Shown: positions 1 through 6,914, counted from the first letter of the stretch. The stretch is 8,674 nucleotides of DNA from Methanosphaera sp. (GCA_021199865.1 JAJQHG010000083.1:1-8674), one strand, 5' to 3'. Notes: generated by a model not told the origin, from the letters alone. Made by a program: numbers and translations.

Positions 1-49
1 GTTTAAATATTCCCTAAAATCTATAAGAATATAGGTTAAGAAAGATTAT

Positions 50-385
50 TTATTGGAAATTAATTGCAAATAGATCTCCATAAACATTTTCTATTAATGT
101 GAATTCATCATCATCTAATTCTATAACTTCTATGACACCTTTTTTATTAATGAAGTACTGTGCATCAGCAATATTTCCATCATCCTCAATGTATAGATAG
201 ATTCCATCAATTATGTCCTCATCAATATAGTTAAGATTTATTGTGACTTTCACTATCATGTTGACTGACTCAATTGAATCATATGCTAAGTCAGGGTTAT
301 CCTTACTTTTCTTCTGGATATCTTTAAATTCTTTTATTCTCTTGTTAAGTATCCGTGTATATTCATGATCTTCTCTTTTAACCAT
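50..385 (-). CDS. Small acidic protein of unknown function (111 aa)
   Basis: I do not recognise this protein. The first 30 residues are strongly charged, mainly basic and probably helical (many Lys/Arg, e.g. KRIKEFKDIQKKSK). The rest looks beta-rich and acidic, with DEDIID near residues 55-60, EDDG at 67-70 and ELDDDE at 89-94. There is no cysteine, signal peptide or membrane segment, so it is probably a soluble cytoplasmic protein. The ATG start is supported by a Shine-Dalgarno-like GAGAGGT (394-400, read on the minus strand) eight bases upstream. A TATA-rich tract at 412-440 sits at a plausible promoter distance. It is divergent from the flippase, with no sign of a shared operon. Codon use matches its neighbours. 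That it is a real gene is supported by the start signals and a sensible composition; no function can be inferred. Confidence 0.75.
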   Translation of the reverse strand: MVKREDHEYTRILNKRIKEFKDIQKKSKDNPDLAYDSIESVNMIVKVTINLNYIDEDIIDGIYLYIEDDGNIADAQYFINKKGVIEVIELDDDEFTLIENVYGDLFAINFQ

Positions 386-411
386 ATTCTTCTACCTCTC
401 TAATACTTATA

Positions 412-440
412 ATATATATATATATTTATATATATATATA
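412..440. repeat. (AT)7-T-(TA)7 dinucleotide tract in a divergent promoter
   Basis: Fourteen bases of alternating AT (412-425), one extra T (426), then fourteen bases of alternating TA (427-440). It lies 27 bases upstream of the minus-strand start codon at 385. It therefore overlaps the expected TATA-box position for the small acidic protein gene and contains many TATA-like registers. It may act as promoter, as an easily melted element, or as a slippage-prone simple repeat. Confidence 0.7.
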
Positions 441-580
441 TTTTCTAAATTCTAGTTATTTTTTAAGAAGATATAGACTATAAAATCACCAATAAATATT
501 GACACTATTATTTATCATTAAATAATATGTTGAATAAATGTTATTATAATATGATTGTATTATATTACTTAATAATATAA

Positions 581-588
581 TGTATATA
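581..588 (+). promoter_or_regulatory. Candidate TATA box for the flippase gene
   Basis: TGTATATA is centred about 25 bases before a probable transcript start near 610. That would leave a leader of roughly 25 bases including the ribosome binding site. Other TATA-like strings exist nearby in this AT-rich 250-base gap (for example around 561-578), so the choice is tentative. The remainder of 386-635 shows no convincing gene. Confidence 0.35.
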
Positions 589-623
589 GGTTATAATAGA
601 TTTTATTTGTTATAATCACCAAA

Positions 624-629
624 GGAGGT
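624..629 (+). promoter_or_regulatory. Consensus Shine-Dalgarno fixing a TTG start
   Basis: GGAGGT, within AAAGGAGGT at 621-629, ends six bases before the TTG at 636. The next in-frame ATG lies deep in the protein (residue 37), far from any such site and after the conserved N-terminal helix, so the TTG is the well-supported start. Confidence 0.85.
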
Positions 630-635
630 AGATAT

Positions 636-2186
636 TTGTCTGATAAAGAATCTAAATTAGCCTCAGGCAGTGTTATTATATTACTTGGTTCTATTGTACT
701 AAGATTGGGTGGATTCATTTATAGATCTATACTAAGTAGAATTATGACAACAGCAGAATATGGTATTGTAGGATTAACTCTACCATTTCAGAACGCGTTG
801 ATTACTGCTGCTAGTGGTGGAGTACCACCTGCTATAGCAAAATATGTATCGCAATATAGGGCTGTTGATGATGATGAAATGGTACACCAAATTATTGTTA
901 CTGCAATGAAGCTAATGATATTTATGGCAGTATTGGCTGCAGTAGTTATGTATATAATATCAGAACCTATAGCAATAGGAATATGGAATAAACCAGAAGC
1001 ATTAACACCACTAAGATTAGTAAGTATTATTGTACCATTTAGTGTAATGGCTGGTGCTCTTAGAGGTGTTTTCCAGGGATACTATAAGATGACTCATATA
1101 TTTTATAGTAAATTTATTGAACAAATATTTACATTAATTTTTGCAGTCCTTCTTGTAATTATTGGATGGAAAGCATCAGGAGCTGTTACTGGTACTGCTC
1201 TTGGATTCCTTATGGCTGTACTTGGTTCATACTATTTATATAAGAAGGATATTAAAGATAAGTACTTATCAAATGAGTATGAGTCAATACCATTTAGGGA
1301 TGAAATAGTTGTAGTAAAACAGATATTCAAGTTCTCTATTCCTGTTGTAATAACGGGTATTGCTGAAATATTTATCTATGATACAGGTACATTCTTTATT
1401 GGAATGTTTTTACCAACAATGTTTGCAGGTTACTATACTAATGCTAGTTCTATTGCAAGAATACCCTTAATTGTTGCTAATAGTATTTCTACATCTGTTC
1501 TTCCAGCAACTAGTGAAGCAGATAGTCTTAAAGACAAAGAAACACTTAAGATGTACATACATCAATCATATAGATACACAACACTTACAAGTTTACCAGT
1601 TTCTGTATTCATTCTAGTATTTAGTGTACCAATAATATCATTATTATTTGGATCAGATTATACACCTGGAGCTACTGCTCTATCAATACTTGTAACAGGA
1701 ATGTTCTTCTTCTCAATATATCTTATTGGAAGTAGTATGTGTCAAGGACTAGGAAAACCACAGTTTCCAATGTATGCACTACTAATAGGTTCTGTAATTA
1801 ATATTATTGCAAGCTACGTCCTAATTCCAATCTTTAGTATTGAGGGTGCTGCTATTGCAACAACTATTGCAGCATTTGTATTAATGGCTTTAACAATGAT
1901 TGAATTAACACGTATATCTGGTGTAAATATACCATATATGGATCTATTTAAAATTATTATTGCTGCAATAATAATGATGCTTGTAATGTTCATATTCCCT
2001 GATAGTATAATTGGAATGATTATTGGTGGAATTGTCGGATCAGTAGTATACTTAGTATTAGTATTACTATTTAAAGCAATGAAAAAGGAAGATGTTGTAT
2101 TTATTGAACATATTGTTAATAGAACAGGACCTATAAAGAAGTATCTAAGTCCAATAATGAAATTAATATATAAGTATGCAGACTAA
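636..2186 (+). CDS. Oligosaccharide/lipid-linked precursor flippase, MOP superfamily (RfbX/SpoVB/MurJ-like)
   Basis: This is a polytopic membrane protein of 516 residues, the usual length for polysaccharide-biosynthesis flippases (COG2244 type), with about 12-14 hydrophobic segments. Family signatures include an N-terminal helix with the charged pattern LRLGGFIYRSILSR (residues 22-35), the EYG turn at 41-43, and GGVPPAIAKYVSQY at 61-74. Further signatures are GYYKMTHIFYSKFIEQIF at 148-165, LPATSEA at 289-295, and QGLGKPQFPMY followed by a hydrophobic C-terminal domain with GAAIATTIA (404-412). Known members move lipid-linked sugars or cell-wall precursors from the inner to the outer membrane face by a wobble-type transport. 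The exact substrate cannot be read from sequence. In a Methanobacteriales cell the candidates are pseudomurein precursors, N-glycan donors or surface polysaccharide units. It starts at TTG with a perfect ribosome binding site. No glycosyltransferase gene lies beside it, so it appears to be a stand-alone transcription unit. Confidence 0.9.
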   Translation: MSDKESKLASGSVIILLGSIVLRLGGFIYRSILSRIMTTAEYGIVGLTLPFQNALITAASGGVPPAIAKYVSQYRAVDDDEMVHQIIVTAMKLMIFMAVLAAVVMYIISEPIAIGIWNKPEALTPLRLVSIIVPFSVMAGALRGVFQGYYKMTHIFYSKFIEQIFTLIFAVLLVIIGWKASGAVTGTALGFLMAVLGSYYLYKKDIKDKYLSNEYESIPFRDEIVVVKQIFKFSIPVVITGIAEIFIYDTGTFFIGMFLPTMFAGYYTNASSIARIPLIVANSISTSVLPATSEADSLKDKETLKMYIHQSYRYTTLTSLPVSVFILVFSVPIISLLFGSDYTPGATALSILVTGMFFFSIYLIGSSMCQGLGKPQFPMYALLIGSVINIIASYVLIPIFSIEGAAIATTIAAFVLMALTMIELTRISGVNIPYMDLFKIIIAAIIMMLVMFIFPDSIIGMIIGGIVGSVVYLVLVLLFKAMKKEDVVFIEHIVNRTGPIKKYLSPIMKLIYKYAD

Positions 2187-2191
2187 AAAAA

Positions 2192-2218
2192 AGAATGATA
2201 ACTATACGTTGTTATTCT
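2192..2218 (+). terminator. 3' hairpin just after the flippase stop codon
   Basis: An 11-base-pair stem (2192-2202 with 2208-2218) closes a five-base loop (TATAC), starting six bases after the stop codon. In plus-strand RNA all positions pair, two of them as G-U (2197-2213 and 2199-2211). In minus-strand RNA the same two positions become A-C mismatches, so the hairpin belongs to the flippase transcript. There is no strong U-run directly downstream, so it may stabilise or process the 3' end rather than terminate. The adjoining A-run at 2185-2192 would read as eight U's in a minus-strand transcript. Confidence 0.5.
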
Positions 2219-2255
2219 AACTTAACCACCATTACATAAAACTAGTTTTAAGTTA
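2218..2255. repeat. Nested inverted repeats in the convergent gap
   Basis: TAACTTAA (2218-2225) pairs with TTAAGTTA (2248-2255). Inside lies the perfect 14-base palindrome TAAAACTAGTTTTA (2237-2250), which overlaps the right arm, so only one of the two structures could form at a time. The location between convergent genes suggests a transcript-end structure, but AT-rich sequence gives such repeats easily. Confidence 0.4.
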
Positions 2256-2278
2256 TTTGAGTAAATAAATTATATTCC

Positions 2279-2317
2279 TATTAAATATTATAATAAGAAA
2301 TCTCTGAATATTTAATA
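2279..2317. repeat. 11-bp inverted repeat in the convergent gap
   Basis: TATTAAATATT (2279-2289) is the exact reverse complement of AATATTTAATA (2307-2317), with a 17-base loop. It is composed only of A and T, so it could form in RNA of either strand but would be weak. It may assist termination between the convergent flippase and acetate-CoA ligase genes. Confidence 0.35.
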
Positions 2318-2339
2318 AATGATTTAATTTAAAATCAAC

Positions 2340-2361
2340 ATTAATCTAAGAATTAATCTAA
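2340..2361. repeat. Two direct copies of ATTAATCTAA
   Basis: The ten-base word ATTAATCTAA occurs at 2340-2349 and again at 2352-2361, a 12-base period, just downstream of the acetate-CoA ligase stop codon. This may be a chance low-complexity duplication or part of the 3' untranslated region. Confidence 0.4.
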
Positions 2362-2380
2362 AAGAAAATAAGAAAGAGGT
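2359..2380 (-). terminator. U-rich tract downstream of the acetate-CoA ligase
   Basis: Read on the minus strand, the sequence starting about seven bases past the stop codon is a pyrimidine tract containing CTCTTTCTTATTTTCTTTT. Euryarchaeal transcription often stops at U-rich tracts without a strong hairpin, so this is a reasonable terminator for the minus-strand gene. On the plus strand the same bases look like an orphan ribosome binding site (GAGGTAGGAG), but no start codon follows at usable distance. Confidence 0.45.
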
Positions 2381-2386
2381 AGGAGT

Positions 2387-4486
2387 TTATATTTTAATTT
2401 TTATATCTAAAGCACTAGATCCTTCTTCATATACAAATACAGGGTTAATATCTAACTCTTTTATCTCTGGGAAGTCTAGGGTTAGTCTTGTTACACGTTT
2501 AAGTGTATTCTTAACTGAGTCAATATCACTAGGAGCATCTCCACGATAACCCTTAAGTAATTTACTAATCTTAGTACTATCTATTTGATCATCAATTACT
2601 TCATCACTGATTCCAGAACCTAGCTTGAAACATACATCATTAATAAGGTTGACATATATTCCACCCATACCGAAACCTATTATAGGACCAAACTGTTCAT
2701 CACGTAACATACCTATAAGTACTTCATGACCATTAGGCATCATTTTCTGAACTTCTACACCATCAGGTATAACATCAGGGTGTGCTTCTTTAGCATTAGC
2801 CATAATCTTTTCAAATGTATCCTCAGCTTCTTGTTTGGTTGATATGTTAACTTTTACTCCACCAATATCTGTTTTATGTAATATTTTATCTGATGCAATC
2901 TTAAGTACTACAGGGAATCCCATATTCTCTGCTGCTTGACCAGCTTCTTCTTTGTTTGTTGCTAATACTATTGGTGCAGCCTCAATACCATATGCATCTG
3001 CTACTTGGTATGCTTCACTACCTAATAATGCATCTCTACCAAGTTCTGTAGCATGATCAATAACTTTCTGTGCTTTTTCTTTATTAACATCTGTGATGTC
3101 ATCTACACATGACTTTTGATCTTCTGCTTGTATAGCTGCATAACGCTCCATTAATTTTAGTACACTTACAGCTGTCTCTGGGAATACACATGTTGGTATG
3201 TCATGTTCTCTTAAAACCTCATTTTCTTTCTCAAATGAAGGTCCACCCATATTAACAACCATTAATGGTTTATTAGATTTTTCTTTAGCAGAAACAATTG
3301 CTTTACCTACACCTTCAGGATCATAGGATGCTGTAGGACATGCCATAATAATTACACTATCAACATTATCCTGTTCTAACACGATATCTAATGTTTTCTC
3401 ATATCTATCTGGTAGTGCATCACCTAATACATCAATAGGGTTATGGACACTACCTTCATCAGGAATAACTTCCTTTAATTGTGCTGATACATCATCATCA
3501 AACTCTGCTAATTCTAATCCTAACTCTTCAATTTTATCTGCTGTTAGTACTCCTCCACCACCAGCATTAGTTATTACTGCAACGTTTCTACCTTTTGGTA
3601 AGTTAGATTTAGAGAATGCTGTTCCATAGTCAAATAGATCTTGCATTGAACGTGCTCTCATAACACCACAGTTCTCAAATGCTGCATCAAATGCAGAATC
3701 ATTACCTGCAAGTGATCCTGTGTGTGATGATACTGCTTTTGCTCCAGCTTGACTTGAACCAGCCTTTAAAATAATAACAGGTTTTTTCTTTGTTACTCTT
3801 CTCATTACTTCTAGGAATCTTTCTCCTTGACTGATTCCTTCTAAGTAACAAAGTATAACCTTTGTATCATCATCATCTGCTAACTCTTCGATTACATCAA
3901 TCTCAGTTATATCTACCTTATTACCAAGACTTACTACTTTACTAAATCCTATACCTTCAGATATACTCCAGTCAATTATAGCTACAGTCATTGCTCCACT
4001 TTGGGATACAAATGCAATATTTCCCTTATTAGGCATCATCTGTGCAAATGAAGCATTTAATGGTGTGTGGGTATCTAAGCTTCCTAAACAGTTTGGACCT
4101 TGAACATTCATATTGTATTTTTTAGCAATTTCTGCCATTTCATCCTCAAGTACTGCTCCTTCACCACCAACTTCTTTAAATCCAGCTGTGATTATTATAA
4201 CATCAGTTACTCCCTTCTTTCCACAATCTTCTAATGTTGAATTTATGAATTTAGATGGAATAGTTAAAACTACTAAGTCTACATCACCTTCAATATCATT
4301 GATTGATTTGTATGCTGGTAAGCTAAGAATTTCTCCATCAGCTTTATTGTTTACTGGGTAAATTTCACCTGGAAAACCACATGTTATGAGGTTATCAATT
4401 ATTATGTAACCTAGTTTTCCTTCCTTGTTTGACGCACCTATTACGGCAACTGACTTTGGATTGAATAATCCATTTAGGTCTTTCAT
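2387..4486 (-). CDS. ADP-forming acetate-CoA ligase (acetyl-CoA synthetase), alpha-beta fusion
   Basis: This enzyme interconverts acetyl-CoA + ADP + Pi and acetate + ATP + CoA in the cytoplasm. The 699 residues carry, in order, a CoA-binding Rossmann domain (SVAVIGASNKEGKLG at 12-26, GPNCLG at 130-135) and a succinyl-CoA-synthetase-like ligase part with SQSGA at 161-165. The phosphohistidine loop SSHTGSLAG (253-261, catalytic His255) and a glycine-rich AGGGGVLTAD segment (308-317) follow. From about 470 there is an ATP-grasp beta domain with KILHKTDIGGVKV (534-546, second phospho-His candidate His537), GFGMGGIYV (604-612) and ELDINPV (677-683). Separate alpha and beta genes occur in other archaea; here they are fused. 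The ATG start has AGAGGA-type Shine-Dalgarno sequence (4492-4498) at good spacing. The enzyme could make acetate with ATP gain, or activate external acetate for biosynthesis. The latter fits a methanogen that lacks CO dehydrogenase/acetyl-CoA synthase (inference). Related acyl groups cannot be excluded as substrates. Confidence 0.93.
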   Translation of the reverse strand: MKDLNGLFNPKSVAVIGASNKEGKLGYIIIDNLITCGFPGEIYPVNNKADGEILSLPAYKSINDIEGDVDLVVLTIPSKFINSTLEDCGKKGVTDVIIITAGFKEVGGEGAVLEDEMAEIAKKYNMNVQGPNCLGSLDTHTPLNASFAQMMPNKGNIAFVSQSGAMTVAIIDWSISEGIGFSKVVSLGNKVDITEIDVIEELADDDDTKVILCYLEGISQGERFLEVMRRVTKKKPVIILKAGSSQAGAKAVSSHTGSLAGNDSAFDAAFENCGVMRARSMQDLFDYGTAFSKSNLPKGRNVAVITNAGGGGVLTADKIEELGLELAEFDDDVSAQLKEVIPDEGSVHNPIDVLGDALPDRYEKTLDIVLEQDNVDSVIIMACPTASYDPEGVGKAIVSAKEKSNKPLMVVNMGGPSFEKENEVLREHDIPTCVFPETAVSVLKLMERYAAIQAEDQKSCVDDITDVNKEKAQKVIDHATELGRDALLGSEAYQVADAYGIEAAPIVLATNKEEAGQAAENMGFPVVLKIASDKILHKTDIGGVKVNISTKQEAEDTFEKIMANAKEAHPDVIPDGVEVQKMMPNGHEVLIGMLRDEQFGPIIGFGMGGIYVNLINDVCFKLGSGISDEVIDDQIDSTKISKLLKGYRGDAPSDIDSVKNTLKRVTRLTLDFPEIKELDINPVFVYEEGSSALDIKIKI

Positions 4487-4622
4487 AAAATTCCTCTCTA
4501 TAATTATTTTTTCCTAAAGAAAATTAGATAAGAAATAATAATACAATTATTTCTATTTTTATTACTATCATGTAATCCATTTTTAATAAAATTACTCTAT
4601 TATCTTATTAAAATTATACATG

Positions 4623-4642
4623 AATTATCATGATAATTATCA
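4623..4642. promoter_or_regulatory. Operator-like double palindrome upstream of the acetate-CoA ligase
   Basis: AATTATCATGATAATT (4623-4638) is a perfect 16-base palindrome. It overlaps a second perfect palindrome, TGATAATTATCA (4631-4642). It lies directly downstream, on the minus strand, of TATA-like boxes, at the predicted transcript start of the ligase gene. That is where an archaeal repressor would block polymerase. A related half-site, TATCATGTAAT, lies at 4566-4576 inside the presumed leader. Binding by a dimeric regulator is inferred. Confidence 0.45.
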
Positions 4643-4646
4643 AATG

Positions 4647-4676
4647 TTATATATTTTATCATACATCTTATATATT
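4647..4676 (-). promoter_or_regulatory. Candidate tandem TATA boxes for the acetate-CoA ligase
   Basis: On the minus strand, AATATATAA (4668-4676) and AAAATATATAA (4647-4657) are the best TATA-like strings between Tex and the ligase. They predict transcript starts near 4646 and 4626. Either would give an unusually long leader of about 140-160 bases before the start codon at 4486. The leader is AT-rich with weak inverted repeats (e.g. TCATGTA at 4568-4574 with TACATGA at 4617-4623), and I recognise no riboswitch class in it. A closer but poorer promoter within 4500-4560 remains possible. Confidence 0.4.
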
Positions 4677-4732
4677 GTTTACTATCAATTAGATATTAAC
4701 TTAAGAATAATATTGGGTATTGTTTAAGATAT

Positions 4733-6886
4733 TTATAATATCATTGATAAACTTATCCTCTCACGTTCAAGATCAACTTCCAATATTTTTACTTCAACAA
4801 TATCTCCAACAGACACAACATCTAATGGATGATTAACAAATTGATTCTCTACTAACTGTGAAATATGAACTAGTCCATCCTGATGAACACCAATATCAAC
4901 AAATACTCCAAAATCAACAATATTGCGTACTACTCCTTCTAACACCATATCTTGTTTTAAGTCCTCAATAGATAATACATCCTTTCGAAGTTGAGGCATA
5001 CTATACTCTTCTCTTGGGTCACGTCCTGGTTTCTTGAGTTCATCAATAATATCATTTAAGGTATATGTATCTACTCCTAACTCTTCTGCCATGTAGTCAA
5101 TATCCTCTATTTTAATATCAACTCCACCATTTCTAACATCTACTAGATCATATCCATAGATTGTTAAGAGAGCTAATACTGTATCATAAGACTCTGGGTG
5201 TACACATGTACTATCCAATACATTTTTTGGTTCATATATTCTCATGAATCCTGCACATTGTTCAAAGGTTTTTGCACCAATTCCTGGTACTTTTAGTAAT
5301 TGATTTCTATCAACAAATGAACCATGCTCTTCACGGTACTTAACTATATTGTTGGCTACCTTCTTAGATATTCCAGCAACATGTTCCATTAATACTGCAG
5401 AGGCTGTATTTAAATCTACTCCTACATTATTTACACTCTTTTCTACAACTCCATCTAATGAGTTTGTTAATTTATTTTCATCTATATCATGCTGGTATTG
5501 ACCCACACCAATAGATTTAGGATCAATCTTAACTAGTTCTGATAATGGATCTTCTAGTCGACGTGCAATAGATATTGCTCCTCTCTGGGTTGTATCATAC
5601 TCGGGAAATTCCTCTGTAGCTAGTTGACTTGCAGAGTATACACTTGCTCCTGCCTCATTAACAATGGCATATGTTACATTAGTACCCTCTATTATTTGGG
5701 ATATTATTTGTTCTGATTCTCTTGATGCTGTACCATTTCCAAGTGCTATGATATCTATTTTATATTCACGTATTAAGTCTCTGACTATTTCCTTTGTTTC
5801 TGATACTTTGTTTTGTGGCTCTGTTGGATAAACTACTGCTGTATCAAGGACGTTACCATACTCATCTATTACTGCTAGTTTACAGCCTGTTCTGAATGCT
5901 GGATCCCATCCTAGCACTGTTTTTCCTACTATTGGTGGTTGCATTAATAGTTGTTCAAGGTTGTTCTTAAATACTTTAATTGATTTATCCTCAGCAACAT
6001 CTGTTAGTATTGATCTTATCTCACGCTCAATTGCTGGTGCTATCAAACGTTTATATGAATCATTTATTGCATCCTTTAGAAAATTTAGTGTGTACTTATT
6101 ATAATCCATTTTCTCTGGTGTTGTGGAATAATTGATTAGTACTTCATCCTCAAGGTATACTTGTATGTTCTTGATTGGTGCATCGAGTGATACTTTTAGT
6201 ACACCTTCATTTTCTCCCCTGTTAATTGCCAGTATTCTGTGTTGAAGTATATCAGATATGTTCTCTGAGTAATCATAGTACATATCATATTCATTAGATA
6301 ATTCCTTATTCTTAGCTTCTACCACAATATTTGCTTTCTTTATAGTTATATCCCTAATGAATCGTCTAAATTCTGCTTTATCAGATATCATGTCAGCTAT
6401 AATATCATTTGCACCTTGTTTAGCTTCATCTATTGTTGGAACATCTTCATTAAGATATTGTTCTGCTTCCGTATCTATTGAGTGTGTTAATTGTTGATCA
6501 TATATTGTTAGTGCTAATGGTTCTAATCCCTTATCTTTAGCCTTTGTTGCACGTGTTACTCTCTTTGGTTTATATGGTCTATACAGGTCTTCTAGTTCTA
6601 CTAGTGTGGTTGCATCCATTATCTGATTTTCTAGCTCTACTGTCAGTTTTCCCTGTTTATCTATAGCATTAAGTATCTTGTTACGTTTATCATTTATTTT
6701 TTGTAGATACTCATACCTTTTATTGAGATTTCTTAGGATTTCATCATTTAGACCACCTGTTGCTTCCTTTCTATATCTAGCAATGAATGGTATTGTGTTA
6801 TCATCATTTATTAGTGAAATAGCTGCATTAGCTTGCCATGGTTTTATGTCTAATTCACTGGCTATTACTTGTTCTATATCCGTCAT
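4733..6886 (-). CDS. tex: Tex-family S1 RNA-binding (transcription accessory) protein
   Basis: A cytoplasmic nucleic-acid-binding protein of 717 residues, close to the length of Gram-positive Tex proteins such as B. subtilis YdcI. The N-terminal Tex domain shows TIPFIARYRKEATGGL (31-46) and LEDLYRPYKPKR (98-109). A YqgF/RNase-H-like domain follows with GWDPAFRTGCKLAVID (326-341) and GNGTASRESE (383-392). The helix-hairpin-helix region includes NNVGVDLNTAS (486-496) and VPGIGAKTFEQCAGF (533-547). The C-terminal S1 domain (about 645-714) shows the typical VDFGVFVDIGVHQDGLVHIS pattern. Family members bind RNA or ssDNA and contact the transcription machinery, influencing expression and stress or virulence traits; the molecular role in archaea is not established. 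The sequence reads like a Firmicute Tex, suggesting old transfer from bacteria (inference), although codon use matches the neighbours. The ATG is preceded by only a weak Shine-Dalgarno (TAGGCG, 6893-6898). It is intact, with no missing domain. A 246-base gap separates it from the ligase, so co-transcription is unlikely. Confidence 0.93.
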   Translation of the reverse strand: MTDIEQVIASELDIKPWQANAAISLINDDNTIPFIARYRKEATGGLNDEILRNLNKRYEYLQKINDKRNKILNAIDKQGKLTVELENQIMDATTLVELEDLYRPYKPKRVTRATKAKDKGLEPLALTIYDQQLTHSIDTEAEQYLNEDVPTIDEAKQGANDIIADMISDKAEFRRFIRDITIKKANIVVEAKNKELSNEYDMYYDYSENISDILQHRILAINRGENEGVLKVSLDAPIKNIQVYLEDEVLINYSTTPEKMDYNKYTLNFLKDAINDSYKRLIAPAIEREIRSILTDVAEDKSIKVFKNNLEQLLMQPPIVGKTVLGWDPAFRTGCKLAVIDEYGNVLDTAVVYPTEPQNKVSETKEIVRDLIREYKIDIIALGNGTASRESEQIISQIIEGTNVTYAIVNEAGASVYSASQLATEEFPEYDTTQRGAISIARRLEDPLSELVKIDPKSIGVGQYQHDIDENKLTNSLDGVVEKSVNNVGVDLNTASAVLMEHVAGISKKVANNIVKYREEHGSFVDRNQLLKVPGIGAKTFEQCAGFMRIYEPKNVLDSTCVHPESYDTVLALLTIYGYDLVDVRNGGVDIKIEDIDYMAEELGVDTYTLNDIIDELKKPGRDPREEYSMPQLRKDVLSIEDLKQDMVLEGVVRNIVDFGVFVDIGVHQDGLVHISQLVENQFVNHPLDVVSVGDIVEVKILEVDLERERISLSMIL

Positions 6887-6914
6887 TTTATTCGCCTACA
6901 TTAAGTATTAATAT

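Noticed and set aside
1..49. Possible end of another gene at the left edge
   Set aside because: One plus frame is open from base 2 to a stop at 32-34, but eleven codons are too few to support a gene.
527..580. Mini open frame of about 17 codons ahead of the flippase
   Set aside because: No ribosome binding site and low-complexity AT-driven translation; probably chance.
484..622. Direct repeat AATCACCAA at 484-492 and 614-622
   Set aside because: Only two nine-base copies about 130 bases apart with no symmetry; compatible with chance in a region this size.
2374..2390. Ribosome-binding-like GAGGTAGGAG on the plus strand
   Set aside because: No ATG, GTG or TTG follows at a usable distance and the downstream plus frames close quickly. 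The minus-strand reading as a U-rich terminator explains it better.
3867..3884. GAT-repeat expansion as a mobile or unstable element
   Set aside because: Only four Asp codons in a row in an otherwise ordinary gene; kept as a minor note only.
4113..4361. Plus-strand open frame of 82 codons
   Set aside because: It lies wholly inside the acetate-CoA ligase gene on the opposite strand, has a low-complexity Ser/Pro/Ile-rich translation, and has no ribosome binding site or recognisable family.
4487..4732. Riboswitch or structured RNA in the tex-ligase gap
   Set aside because: The gap is nearly pure A/T with only short inverted repeats, and no conserved riboswitch motif was recognised. Palindromes there are better read as DNA operator candidates.
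6678..6911. Plus-strand open frame of 77 codons
   Set aside because: It is antisense to the start of the well-supported tex gene, with no family resemblance; it is a shadow of the coding strand.
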